28,990 nt of DNA from an uncultured bacterium. GTDB taxonomy: Bacteria; Bacteroidota; Bacteroidia; Bacteroidales; CAIWKO01. The notes under the pieces are model-generated. The model did not search any database and was not told where the DNA came from. It saw nothing but the letters and a program-made list of their open reading frames with translations. How positions within the stretch are numbered: the first letter of the stretch is position 1; each line of letters begins with the position of its first letter. The stretch lies in assembly GCA_903916135.1 (NCBI GenBank), contig CAIWVT010000355.1, positions 1 through 28,990 of the forward strand, read 5' to 3'. Positions 1 through 6,240 of this stretch are shown piece by piece. The position numbers and the translations under genes were made by a program.

Positions 1-294
1 ATCATCCATTAATTTTTCATCAAAAGGATATGTAGGTGCAAATTTGCAAATCAAAAGCCAATACTCCGTTTCATCTGTTTCCTTAGCTGCAATTTTAAGC
101 TTATGAATAAAATCAGCTTTGCTTTCTGCATTTTGCGCTTCGCGAATATTTGCACCAATTGAAGTGCCCGATTTTAATAATTGTCGGGCAATTATGTATT
201 TTCTTTTTTCCTCAAGCAATTCACAAAAGGCTACTACTGTTAAAGCAAATTGAAAAGATTTGTTCGCAATCACATTCTCTCTGTCATTTCTCAT
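1..294 (-). CDS. Four helix bundle protein (23S rRNA intervening-sequence protein family), C-terminus cut by window edge
   Basis: The reverse strand is open for 98 codons from an ATG at 292-294 to the window edge. The translation begins MRNDRENVIANKSFQFAL and includes LLKSGTSIGANIREAQNAES, then FIHKLKIAAKETDETEYWL. These are the hallmark stretches of the small four-helix-bundle family first seen encoded in intervening sequences of 23S rRNA genes and now common as stand-alone genes in Bacteroidota. From memory the family is about 115-125 residues long, so roughly 20 residues lie outside the window. No rRNA sequence surrounds it here, so it is a stand-alone copy. Molecular function is unknown. 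It lies downstream of arsM on the same strand, separated by about 140 bp of AT-rich repeats, and is probably not part of the arsenic operon. Confidence 0.85.
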   Translation of the reverse strand, partial: MRNDRENVIANKSFQFALTVVAFCELLEEKRKYIIARQLLKSGTSIGANIREAQNAESKADFIHKLKIAAKETDETEYWLLICKFAPTYPFDEKLMDD

Positions 295-389
295 AAATAT
301 TTTTTTTTGAATTGTTTATAAATACACCAAATCACATCATTCAATAATGATTGAATTGAAAAATTAAATCATTTTGCAATTTACTAATT

Positions 390-430
390 ATATCATTGCA
401 TCATTATATCATTATATAATTATATCATTT
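390..430. repeat. AT-rich short repeats (ATCATTGC / ATCATTAT words) downstream of arsM
   Basis: This stretch is built from 8-bp words ATCATTGC and ATCATTAT with ATAATTAT, the same vocabulary as the longer tandem array on the other side of arsM (about 1313-1433). It starts just after the arsM stop codon. The spacer from 295 to 434 holds nothing else but a weak A/T hairpin at 339-356 (7-bp arms), not convincing as a terminator. Confidence 0.6.
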
Positions 431-434
431 TGAA

Positions 435-1244
435 TTACTTCTCCGCAGATACTGTAATGCTATAAATGCCAAACTCGCCTCTTTTAATATCGCCAATTTC
501 TTCTTTGGTAAGATAATTTTCAAGGATATTTATTGGTATTTCGATTTCTTTTTGTTTATGAACTTGAATGTTTTTGAATCCTTGCTTCTCAATTAAACCC
601 AAATATTCATCCATTTCAATGGCTCCCGACACACAACCGGCATACATTTCGGCATCTTTACGAAGTTTCTCGGGAAGCTCTCCTTTCAGAACTACATCGG
701 ATACACAAAAGTGCCCATTGGGTTTCAGCACCCGATTAATTTCGGCAAATGCTTTGTCCTTATCTGGCACAAGATTCAACACGCAATTGGAAACCACCAC
801 ATCAAAACTGTTGTCCTGAAGCGGCATTTCTTCTATGTCGCCCTGAACAAAAGTAACATTCGTGAAGCCTAATTTCTTGTTGTTTTCTATAGCTTTGGCA
901 AGCATGGCATCAGTAAAATCCAAACCCGTAACGCTACCTGTTTCGCCAACGATGGCACGTGCCACAAAACAATCGTTTCCTGCACCCGAACCCAAGTCTA
1001 ACACATGGTCGCCCACCTTGATATTGGCAAACTCGGTGGGAATTCCGCAACCTAAGCCTAAATCCGCATCGGGATTATAGCCTGTAATCGCATCATAACT
1101 ATCGCTAAAAATAGTGTAATCAACATCGCCGCAACAGCTCCCCGCTCCACAACACGACGATTGGTTTTGTTGCTTCGATTGCTGCGCTATTTCTCCATAT
1201 TTATTGCGTACTAAGTCTTTTAAATCAATTCGTTTCTTTTCCAT
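435..1244 (-). CDS. arsM: Arsenite S-adenosylmethionine methyltransferase ArsM
   Basis: The 269-residue protein methylates trivalent arsenic using S-adenosylmethionine in the cytoplasm, a detoxification step leading to volatile or exportable methylarsenicals. SAM motif I is VLDLGSGAGND (residues 81-91). The three Cys positions that bind As(III) in the family are all present in their usual settings: GCGIP (Cys66), SNCVLNL (Cys154) and AGCVSGA (Cys204). The N-terminus carries an extra CCGAGSCCG stretch (Cys31, 32, 37, 38), as seen in several bacterial ArsM proteins. Length fits the short bacterial form. It is the last gene of the ars operon, separated from arsC by 177 bp of AT-rich tandem repeats, so it could have its own transcript, although I see no consensus promoter there. 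The family assignment is secure. Confidence 0.96.
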   Translation of the reverse strand: MEKKRIDLKDLVRNKYGEIAQQSKQQNQSSCCGAGSCCGDVDYTIFSDSYDAITGYNPDADLGLGCGIPTEFANIKVGDHVLDLGSGAGNDCFVARAIVGETGSVTGLDFTDAMLAKAIENNKKLGFTNVTFVQGDIEEMPLQDNSFDVVVSNCVLNLVPDKDKAFAEINRVLKPNGHFCVSDVVLKGELPEKLRKDAEMYAGCVSGAIEMDEYLGLIEKQGFKNIQVHKQKEIEIPINILENYLTKEEIGDIKRGEFGIYSITVSAEK

Positions 1245-1312
1245 TTTTTCTTTTTTTTCTGATAAAATATTTATTAATCATTATCCAAATCATTGTAAAA
1301 TTATAGCATTAT

Positions 1313-1433
1313 ATCATTGCATCATTATATAATTGTATCATTGCATCATTATATAATTGTATCATTGCATCATTAATATAATTGTATCATTTCACCATTG
1401 TATCATTATATAATTGTATCATTATATAATTGT
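1313..1433. repeat. AT-rich tandem repeat between arsC and arsM (24-bp and 16-bp units)
   Basis: The 24-bp unit is ATCATTGC followed by ATCATTATATAATTGT. It occurs perfectly at 1313-1336 and 1337-1360, and with one inserted A at 1361-1385. A diverged 16-bp unit follows (1386-1401), then two perfect 16-bp units ATCATTATATAATTGT (1402-1417 and 1418-1433). The array covers the 3' end of arsC, so that gene's last codons and stop are repeat sequence. Function is unknown. Confidence 0.9.
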
Positions 1434-1838
1434 ATCACTATACAATTCATAAAACTTCTCTTTTATCTCATCGCGTATCCGTCTATACACTGGCATAACT
1501 TCGTTTTCTGTCCCTTTTGCATCGGCAGGATCTTCAAATCCTATATGCAGGCGTTTCTTCACTTTACCTGTGAATATCGGACAGATTTCTTTAGCGCCGT
1601 CGCAAACGGTAATCACATAATCGAAATCTATTATTAGGAACTCATCCACTTGTTTTGGATAGTGTTTGCTGATGTCAATGCCTATCTCACTCATCGCTTT
1701 CACAGCATAAGGATTCACCTGTTTCTCCGCTTTTGTTCCTGCGGAATACACTTCAAGTTGTGCATCGAAAGATTTCATAAATCCTTCTGCCATCTGACTT
1801 CTACAGGTATTGCCTGTACAGATTATTAGTATTTTCAT
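1422..1838 (-). CDS. arsC: Arsenate reductase, thioredoxin-coupled low-molecular-weight phosphatase type (ArsC)
   Basis: The 138-residue cytoplasmic enzyme reduces arsenate to arsenite, which feeds ArsM and any exporter. The phosphatase P-loop CTGNTCRS begins at Cys7 with Arg13. The resolving pair Cys79 and Cys86 (TVCDGAKEICP) has the same seven-residue spacing as the redox pair of Staphylococcus aureus ArsC. The catalytic-acid loop is FEDPADAKGTE (Asp103). This places it in the thioredoxin-linked family rather than the glutaredoxin family or a plain tyrosine phosphatase. The start lies 4 bp after the stop of the rhodanese-fold gene, so they are cotranscribed. The last residues (SDTII and stop) are encoded by the AT-rich tandem repeat, so the C-terminus has probably been reshaped by repeat growth. 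Confidence 0.95.
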   Translation of the reverse strand: MKILIICTGNTCRSQMAEGFMKSFDAQLEVYSAGTKAEKQVNPYAVKAMSEIGIDISKHYPKQVDEFLIIDFDYVITVCDGAKEICPIFTGKVKKRLHIGFEDPADAKGTENEVMPVYRRIRDEIKEKFYELYSDTII

Positions 1839-1842
1839 AGTT

Positions 1843-2295
1843 CTATTTATTTTTTAATTTATTTCTTGGTTTCAATTGACACATACATGAACCATCAAGC
1901 CTTTCGGTTGCATCCAACACTATAGGCAAACCATCGCGCTCCCATTCCACCATGCCACCTGCTAAATTTGCAATATTCTCAAAACCGTTATTGGCAAGAA
2001 ACATCATGGCTTCTTTGCTTCTCAATCCAGCAGAATCAGCTATAATCAAAGGAATATGCACGGATAATTCCGCGAACCGCGATTCGATTTGTGAATAGGG
2101 TAAATAAATAACTGAGGGCACATCAAAACATTTGAAAGCGGTGAAATCCTCTTCACGAACATCCACGATTATAGCCTTATTTTTGGTTTCTAAAAATGAT
2201 TCTTTGGGCGTAAGATTAAAAAATCCTGCCGCAAAGAATCCTTTTGAGTTGAAATATGTTGTAGCTTGTTTTGTGTCCACTTTTAATTTATACAA
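1843..2295 (-). CDS. Rhodanese-like domain protein lacking the catalytic cysteine
   Basis: The 150-residue protein has a single rhodanese fold: AIIVDVREED (41-50) at the start and NLAGGMVEWERDGLP (110-124) at the end. Active rhodaneses have Cys in a Cys-x-x-Gly-x-Arg loop. Here the loop is DSAGLRS (87-93), so Asp87 replaces the catalytic Cys while Gly and Arg remain. Classical sulfurtransferase activity is therefore unlikely. The related fold of Cdc25 and arsenate reductases also needs this Cys. A Cys-x-Cys pair sits near the C-terminus (137, 139). The start is a TTG at 2293-2295, overlapping the end of the ABC ATPase gene by 13 bp. The only ATG nearby (2297-2299) runs at once into a stop. 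A GTG at codon 6 is an alternative. A binding or regulatory role is inference. Confidence 0.85.
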   Translation of the reverse strand: MYKLKVDTKQATTYFNSKGFFAAGFFNLTPKESFLETKNKAIIVDVREEDFTAFKCFDVPSVIYLPYSQIESRFAELSVHIPLIIADSAGLRSKEAMMFLANNGFENIANLAGGMVEWERDGLPIVLDATERLDGSCMCQLKPRNKLKNK

Positions 2296-2948
2296 CCATT
2301 ATGAAGATTGATTTTTCGATTTCCAAATTCCGCTGCCAAAGGGCTATGCGTAACCATAAGTATCGTAATTTTCTCTTCTTTATTTATTTTTTTCAACAGA
2401 TTAAGAATATCTGTGGACAGACTTGGGTCTAAGTTCCCTGTGGGTTCATCGGCTAATATCAAAGTAGGAGAATTCACCAAAGCTCGTGCAATTGCTACGC
2501 GCTGTTGTTGTCCGGCAGAGAGTTCACTGGGCAGATGATTCTTCCTGTTTTCCAAATCAACCAATTTGAGCAATGCCAATGCCTTTTGATATTTTTGTTC
2601 TTTCTTAAACTTAGATATAGCTAAGGGTAGCATCACATTTTCGATAGCGGTAAGATACGGAATTAAGGCAAAACTTTGCATCACAAAGCCGATGTGTTTC
2701 CGTCTGAAATCAGAGAGTTTACGGTCGGAAGCATTCACCACATCAAAATCCTTAATGCGTATTTCGCCCGAAGTGGCATGAATCAATCCCGCCAAGGATA
2801 ATAATAAGGTAGTCTTTCCCGAACCCGATGCCCCGGTGATGGTAACAAAATCGCCTTCGTTCACCTCAAAACTTACATGATTCAAGGCATCAACAAGTCC
2901 ATCTTTATGTTGATATTGCTTACAGAGATTATTTGTTTTTAGTATCAT
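2283..2948 (-). CDS. ABC transporter ATP-binding protein, MacB/LolD type
   Basis: The 221-residue nucleotide-binding subunit has Walker A GASGSGKTT (39-47), Q-loop Gln91, signature LSAGQ (143-147), Walker B LILADEPTGNLD (163-174) and the switch His201. The ADEPTGNLD and FVMQSFALIPYLTAIENV stretches are typical of the MacB/LolD/FtsE group, which powers FtsX-like permeases working on periplasmic substrates. Its ATG follows directly on the permease stop codon (TAA at 2949-2951, ATG at 2946-2948, no spacer). Its own end overlaps the rhodanese-fold gene. It sits inside the ars operon, so the pair is presumably induced by arsenic. The substrate is unknown. Confidence 0.93.
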   Translation of the reverse strand: MILKTNNLCKQYQHKDGLVDALNHVSFEVNEGDFVTITGASGSGKTTLLLSLAGLIHATSGEIRIKDFDVVNASDRKLSDFRRKHIGFVMQSFALIPYLTAIENVMLPLAISKFKKEQKYQKALALLKLVDLENRKNHLPSELSAGQQQRVAIARALVNSPTLILADEPTGNLDPSLSTDILNLLKKINKEEKITILMVTHSPLAAEFGNRKINLHNGCIN

Positions 2949-4169
2949 TTACACCTCCTGCATATTTTTGAATGGGTCAATTCGTCCAGCTAAATATGCC
3001 GGAAGAATGGAGCCTAAAAGTGATACACCTATAGATATACATAATGAAATCAATATGAGACTTGGAATCGGCTGCACGGGAAGCCCTGCCAATTCAGGAC
3101 CCAACCATACTCCTGCTGCCGTGCCAAGTATGTATCCGATAATGCCTCCGATGATGCCCAGCACAAAGGCTTTCGCTAATATCATCTGATAAATCGTTGC
3201 TTTATTAAAACCTATCATACGTAACATTCCAATCTCTTTGCGGCGCTCGTTGATGTTTGCCCACATAAAATTACCAATGGAAATGCCACCAACAAAGATG
3301 ATAATGATAAGAAAAATGAGCGACACCTTATTCATCATTTTGTTGGTTTGAATTTGCGTTGCTACGATTTGACCAATAGTGGTGATTCGTGTATCGGGCA
3401 AAACATTGCGCAATTTGCTCAACAGCCCATCGGAAATGGCATTGCAACAACCCATTATTTCTATGGCACTCACTTGATTGGGAATCTTCAAGAGTTCTTG
3501 TGCTTTGTGCAGATGTATAAATATGCGGTCGTCGTCCACAGTGCCTGTTTCGTTGAGCACTCTGCTCACTTTGAATGTTTCACCAAGGATGATGACACTG
3601 CTGCCGTCCACCAATTTTAATTTACGCGAAATGGTGGAACCCAGCAAACATTCATCAGCCCCCAAAGAATCTATTACCTTGCGTTGCAATTTCTCATCCT
3701 CATAACCATTGCTTTGGTTCACTGCATTGCTGGGGGCGCAACTTGCTTTCAAATCATTGCCCAACAAACCCGACTGTTGCCACATAGGTTTGGAGGTGAT
3801 TTCATTCTTGGGCAGAATACCTGTGAGCACCACATTTTCGGTGCCCACTTTTACTCTTCGCGTCAGTTTGGGCGACAAATTATCCACTCCTTCAAGGTTC
3901 GACGAAACAATTCTGTCCACATATTCTTCTGGCATGGTGGGAGCATCAATGTCGGCAGCGTAATAATTATCCACATTGGAAGCTTGGGGCAACACCAAAA
4001 TGTTGGCACCCAAATTATCCAAATTCACTGCTACCGCCTTTTCGGACACCACGGAGATGGAGCGAATGCCCACTATCACCGCGATTCCCAAGGTTATCGC
4101 CAACAAACCCGAAATCAATTGCGACTTATGCTGTTTGAATTCGAGCCAAACAAGCTTACGTATGTTCAT
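2949..4169 (-). CDS. ABC transporter permease, FtsX/MacB family, with a Cys-bearing periplasmic domain
   Basis: The 406-residue permease has the four-helix MacB topology: one helix at about 18-40, a large periplasmic domain (about 41-280), then helices at about 282-304, 331-355 and 369-391. The cytoplasmic coupling stretch NERRKEIGMLRMIGFN and the terminal PAYLAGRIDPF are family signatures. Four of its five cysteines lie in the periplasmic domain (144, 174, 241, 242), including a Cys-Cys pair in IMGCCNAI. That is suggestive of soft-metal or thiol chemistry but unproven. It is followed without a gap by its ATPase and preceded, 18 bp upstream, by the secreted thioredoxin-like protein. No MacA-like adaptor or TolC-like outer-membrane gene is nearby. 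Standard arsenic operons carry ArsB or Acr3 at this position. Confidence 0.92.
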   Translation of the reverse strand: MNIRKLVWLEFKQHKSQLISGLLAITLGIAVIVGIRSISVVSEKAVAVNLDNLGANILVLPQASNVDNYYAADIDAPTMPEEYVDRIVSSNLEGVDNLSPKLTRRVKVGTENVVLTGILPKNEITSKPMWQQSGLLGNDLKASCAPSNAVNQSNGYEDEKLQRKVIDSLGADECLLGSTISRKLKLVDGSSVIILGETFKVSRVLNETGTVDDDRIFIHLHKAQELLKIPNQVSAIEIMGCCNAISDGLLSKLRNVLPDTRITTIGQIVATQIQTNKMMNKVSLIFLIIIIFVGGISIGNFMWANINERRKEIGMLRMIGFNKATIYQMILAKAFVLGIIGGIIGYILGTAAGVWLGPELAGLPVQPIPSLILISLCISIGVSLLGSILPAYLAGRIDPFKNMQEV

Positions 4170-4187
4170 AGCGGAATTGTAAGCAGA

Positions 4188-5048
4188 TTACTTTTTAGTT
4201 CCGCAATTGGCAGGGGTTGCACTTGGCGAACAGCTACTTTTTCCACCACAAGCACCCGGAGCACAGCCACCGCTTTTCACCACTTTGGTTGCCGAAGCCA
4301 TCAGTGCGGCTTCCAATGCAATACCTTCGAATCTATCGGAAATTTGCCCCGAAGCATTTATTACGATGGTCAATGTTTTGGTGGTAAGGGCAGTAATACC
4401 TAATTGTTTCAGAAAAGCAGCTTCCTTTGGGTCACTAAAATCAAATTCAACTATCGTTGGTTTGCTTGCAATCTTAGCACTTGCAGCAGTACAATTAGCC
4501 ATCACTGTGGTTTTGTCAGTCAAACCTTTTTTTGAAACCACCATAAACACAGGTTTCTTTTGCGAAATAGCAAACAACACCTCGTCTTGTTTGGGCGAAG
4601 GAATAGCTTGAACCAGTAGTTCGGTGGTAGCTTGCGTAGCGTTGAAACCTGCCACGGCAACACCTTTGGGCGAAATCACCAAGATAAGCGGTACTTGCAC
4701 ACCCGAAACGCCCAATTTGCTCACCAAAGCACTGTTTGCAGCATCATCTTTGTTCATTTGAACCACCACCGATTTGAGAACTTTTATATTCGCAGCTTTG
4801 GCAACTGTTACTACTTTATCAACTCCTAATGCACCGGTGCCAGTTATCACCAAGAACACCGACTTGCCTTCTTTTTTGGCTTTTTCTAAATCGGCTGCAG
4901 GATTGGTTGCCGCATTGAAAGACACCCCCGTAGTTTCAATTTTAAGAGTAAGATTTTTCCCCGATACGGGTGAATTGTTGTGTGCCATTGCGCTCGACGA
5001 GAGCGAAATCATAATGATTGCACAGATAATCAGATTATTTTTTTTCAT
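4188..5048 (-). CDS. Secreted protein with two thioredoxin-like repeats and a Cys-rich tail
   Basis: The 286-residue product has a clear signal peptide (about 1-22, ending SSSAMA). Two related segments follow. Segment 1 (about 52-150) has SVFLVITGTG, KLGVSGVQVPLILVISPKG and a closing helix. Segment 2 (about 154-253) has PVFMVVSKKG, QLGITALTTKTLTIVINASG and a closing helix. Each matches the strand-helix-strand layout of a thioredoxin fold with the 'LGV..VPt..vi...G' pattern, but neither has the redox Cys-x-x-Cys. The tail GGCAPGACGGKSSCSP...NCG places four Cys at 262, 267, 273 and 282. I do not recognise a named family. It is the second gene of the ars operon, between arsR and the permease. 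A periplasmic metalloid-binding or hand-off protein is a reasonable inference, not shown. Confidence 0.8.
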   Translation of the reverse strand: MKKNNLIICAIIMISLSSSAMAHNNSPVSGKNLTLKIETTGVSFNAATNPAADLEKAKKEGKSVFLVITGTGALGVDKVVTVAKAANIKVLKSVVVQMNKDDAANSALVSKLGVSGVQVPLILVISPKGVAVAGFNATQATTELLVQAIPSPKQDEVLFAISQKKPVFMVVSKKGLTDKTTVMANCTAASAKIASKPTIVEFDFSDPKEAAFLKQLGITALTTKTLTIVINASGQISDRFEGIALEAALMASATKVVKSGGCAPGACGGKSSCSPSATPANCGTKK

Positions 5049-5078
5049 GTTTAGTTTAATTTATGGTTAGTAATTAAT

Positions 5079-5414
5079 TTATTTGCAAGAGCAGGAATAT
5101 GAACTTATGGAACTATCAAAAAAGTTGTTGAAAATTTCTTTTATCTCATTGAGCTTTTCCATATTCAGACAATAATGTATTTTTAGCCCATCAATGGTAC
5201 CCTTGATGATGTCCATTTCCTTGAGTTCCTTGAGATGTTGTGAAACGGTGGTGCGGCTAATGGGCAAAAATTCGGATATGTCGCCCGTGCGTATCTCCTT
5301 TTTTTCGGCAAGCAACTGAATTATTGCAATTCTGGCAGGGTGAGAAAGCACCTTGCAAAAGAGCGCAATGGCTTGCTGGTCAGCTTCGAATCGTTTTGAT
5401 TTATTGTTGGTCAT
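5079..5414 (-). CDS. arsR: ArsR/SmtB-family transcriptional repressor
   Basis: The 111-residue winged-helix regulator is presumably the arsenite-released repressor of the operon. The core is SHPARIAIIQLLAEKKEIRT (24-43), recognition helix SRTTVSQHLKEL (53-64) and wing IIKGTIDGLKIHYCL. The E. coli-type metal box ELCVCDLC is absent; the matching stretch is EIRTGDI. Cysteines instead occur at 20, 82 and in a C-terminal Cys-Ser-Cys (108, 110), a plausible As(III) site for this branch. An upstream in-frame ATG at 5439-5441 would add nine residues, but it lies inside the predicted -7 element, so transcripts would begin downstream of it. I therefore choose the ATG at 5412-5414. The secreted thioredoxin-like gene follows after 30 bp. 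Confidence 0.92.
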   Translation of the reverse strand: MTNNKSKRFEADQQAIALFCKVLSHPARIAIIQLLAEKKEIRTGDISEFLPISRTTVSQHLKELKEMDIIKGTIDGLKIHYCLNMEKLNEIKEIFNNFFDSSISSYSCSCK

Positions 5415-5425
5415 GGTTCTAATGT

Positions 5426-5451
5426 TTAATGTTGCAAACATACGACATTAA
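5426..5451. promoter_or_regulatory. Candidate ArsR operator (9-8-9 inverted repeat around the -7 element)
   Basis: Arms TTAATGTTG (5426-5434) and CGACATTAA (5443-5451) are inverted repeats matching at 8 of 9 positions. The 8-bp spacer is exactly the -7 element. A second overlapping dyad, ATGTTT (5422-5427) and AAACAT (5436-5441), is perfect. A dimeric ArsR bound here would block the promoter. This is inferred from layout; no operator consensus for this branch was compared. Confidence 0.55.
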
Positions 5452-5465
5452 TTTGAATTGACAAT
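5435..5465 (-). promoter_or_regulatory. Bacteroidota-type promoter of the ars operon
   Basis: On the minus strand, TATGTTTG (5435-5442) matches the Bacteroidota -7 element TAnnTTTG exactly. ATTG (5462-5465) matches three of four bases of the -33 element TTTG, with a 19-base spacer. Transcription would start near 5428, leaving a short leader before the ATG at 5414. Confidence 0.75.
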
Positions 5466-5526
5466 GAAAAATTTATAAAGTTTTTATTTACATCTGCATT
5501 GAAGCATGAAAGATTCTATAAAAAAA

Positions 5527-6069
5527 TCAATCAATGACTATTTCCTTTTTCAACACAAACTCAATACGGTTTTCTTGATTAAAAATAAATAAATAGTCGA
5601 GTCCGATTTCGAGGCTAATCAAACTCTTCATCTTCTTATTTTTTTTGCTAATCGCAGAAATTGTAATCCCAAACACAGTATCATTTTCACGGGCGAAATT
5701 TAATCTCAAGTTAGCAGCATTATCGGAAGGCAAACATTTTATGGTAAAAACAGTTGGCACACGCTGCTCCACTATCTTCCCATAGGTAGCATCAATTAAT
5801 TTTTTATCAATCGAATCAAAGGGTTTCTTATAAACATAAGGCATAAATCGCTCGAAAAAAGTAGGGTCAATGCCTCCCGAAACCAATTGATTCGATACCT
5901 GAAATCTATAATCATCAAGCTGAAATGTTGATTTAATCACAGCTTCTTTTCTCAAATAATCAATAGCTTGTGCATATTGTTTGCAATAGAGCGAACTGTC
6001 TGTTTGACCATAACACATGCCGAAGGCAAAGACTAAGGAGATGCCAAGAATTTTTTTAAAGACTTTCAT
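5527..6069 (-). CDS. Hypothetical secreted protein, 180 residues
   Basis: I do not recognise the family. The first 21 residues form a signal peptide (MKVFKK, a hydrophobic run, then GMCYGQ), with likely cleavage before Gln22, a common pattern in Bacteroidota. The mature part is about 158 residues. It begins with a helical section (YCKQYAQAIDYLRKEAVI) and ends with alternating strands (LISLEIGLDYLFIFNQ, RIEFVLKKEIVID). There are two Cys in the mature part and no metal or catalytic motif that I can name. A good promoter lies upstream at 6134-6163, so it is its own transcription unit. It lies upstream of arsR on the same strand, but the ars promoter sits between them, so a link with arsenic is not implied. 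Confidence 0.75.
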   Translation of the reverse strand: MKVFKKILGISLVFAFGMCYGQTDSSLYCKQYAQAIDYLRKEAVIKSTFQLDDYRFQVSNQLVSGGIDPTFFERFMPYVYKKPFDSIDKKLIDATYGKIVEQRVPTVFTIKCLPSDNAANLRLNFARENDTVFGITISAISKKNKKMKSLISLEIGLDYLFIFNQENRIEFVLKKEIVID

Positions 6070-6133
6070 ATCTGTGTGTGATTTATAGTAATACTATTTT
6101 TTTTCGATTCGAAACATGTTATGAATTTCTCCA

Positions 6134-6163
6134 CAAAATTACACAATTCTTTAAAAGCACTAA
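6134..6163 (-). promoter_or_regulatory. Promoter for the 180-residue secreted protein
   Basis: On the minus strand, TTAG (6160-6163), an 18-base spacer, then TAATTTTG (6134-6141), an exact TAnnTTTG -7 element with a weaker -33. Predicted start of transcription is near 6127, about 58 bases before the ATG at 6069. Confidence 0.6.
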
Positions 6164-6240
6164 TTTTTTACATCATAATTCCCCGAAAAAACATTTCTCT
6201 TTTCCAACAAAATCCCGTTCAGAACATCGCTGCCATTATT

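Noticed and set aside
1313..1433. CRISPR or insertion-sequence end
   Set aside because: No spacers, no terminal inverted repeats and no transposase; simple AT-rich tandem units.
1398..1637. 79-residue plus-strand open frame over the arsC end and repeat
   Set aside because: Its start lies in the tandem repeat and the rest is antisense to arsC.
3684..4403. 239-residue open frame on the plus strand opposite the ABC permease and Trx-like genes
   Set aside because: It is antisense to two well-supported genes, rich in His/Cys from complementary codons, and has no family features.
5439..5441. Upstream ATG as the start of arsR
   Set aside because: It lies inside the predicted -7 promoter element, so it should not be in the transcript; the ATG at 5414 fits the family better.
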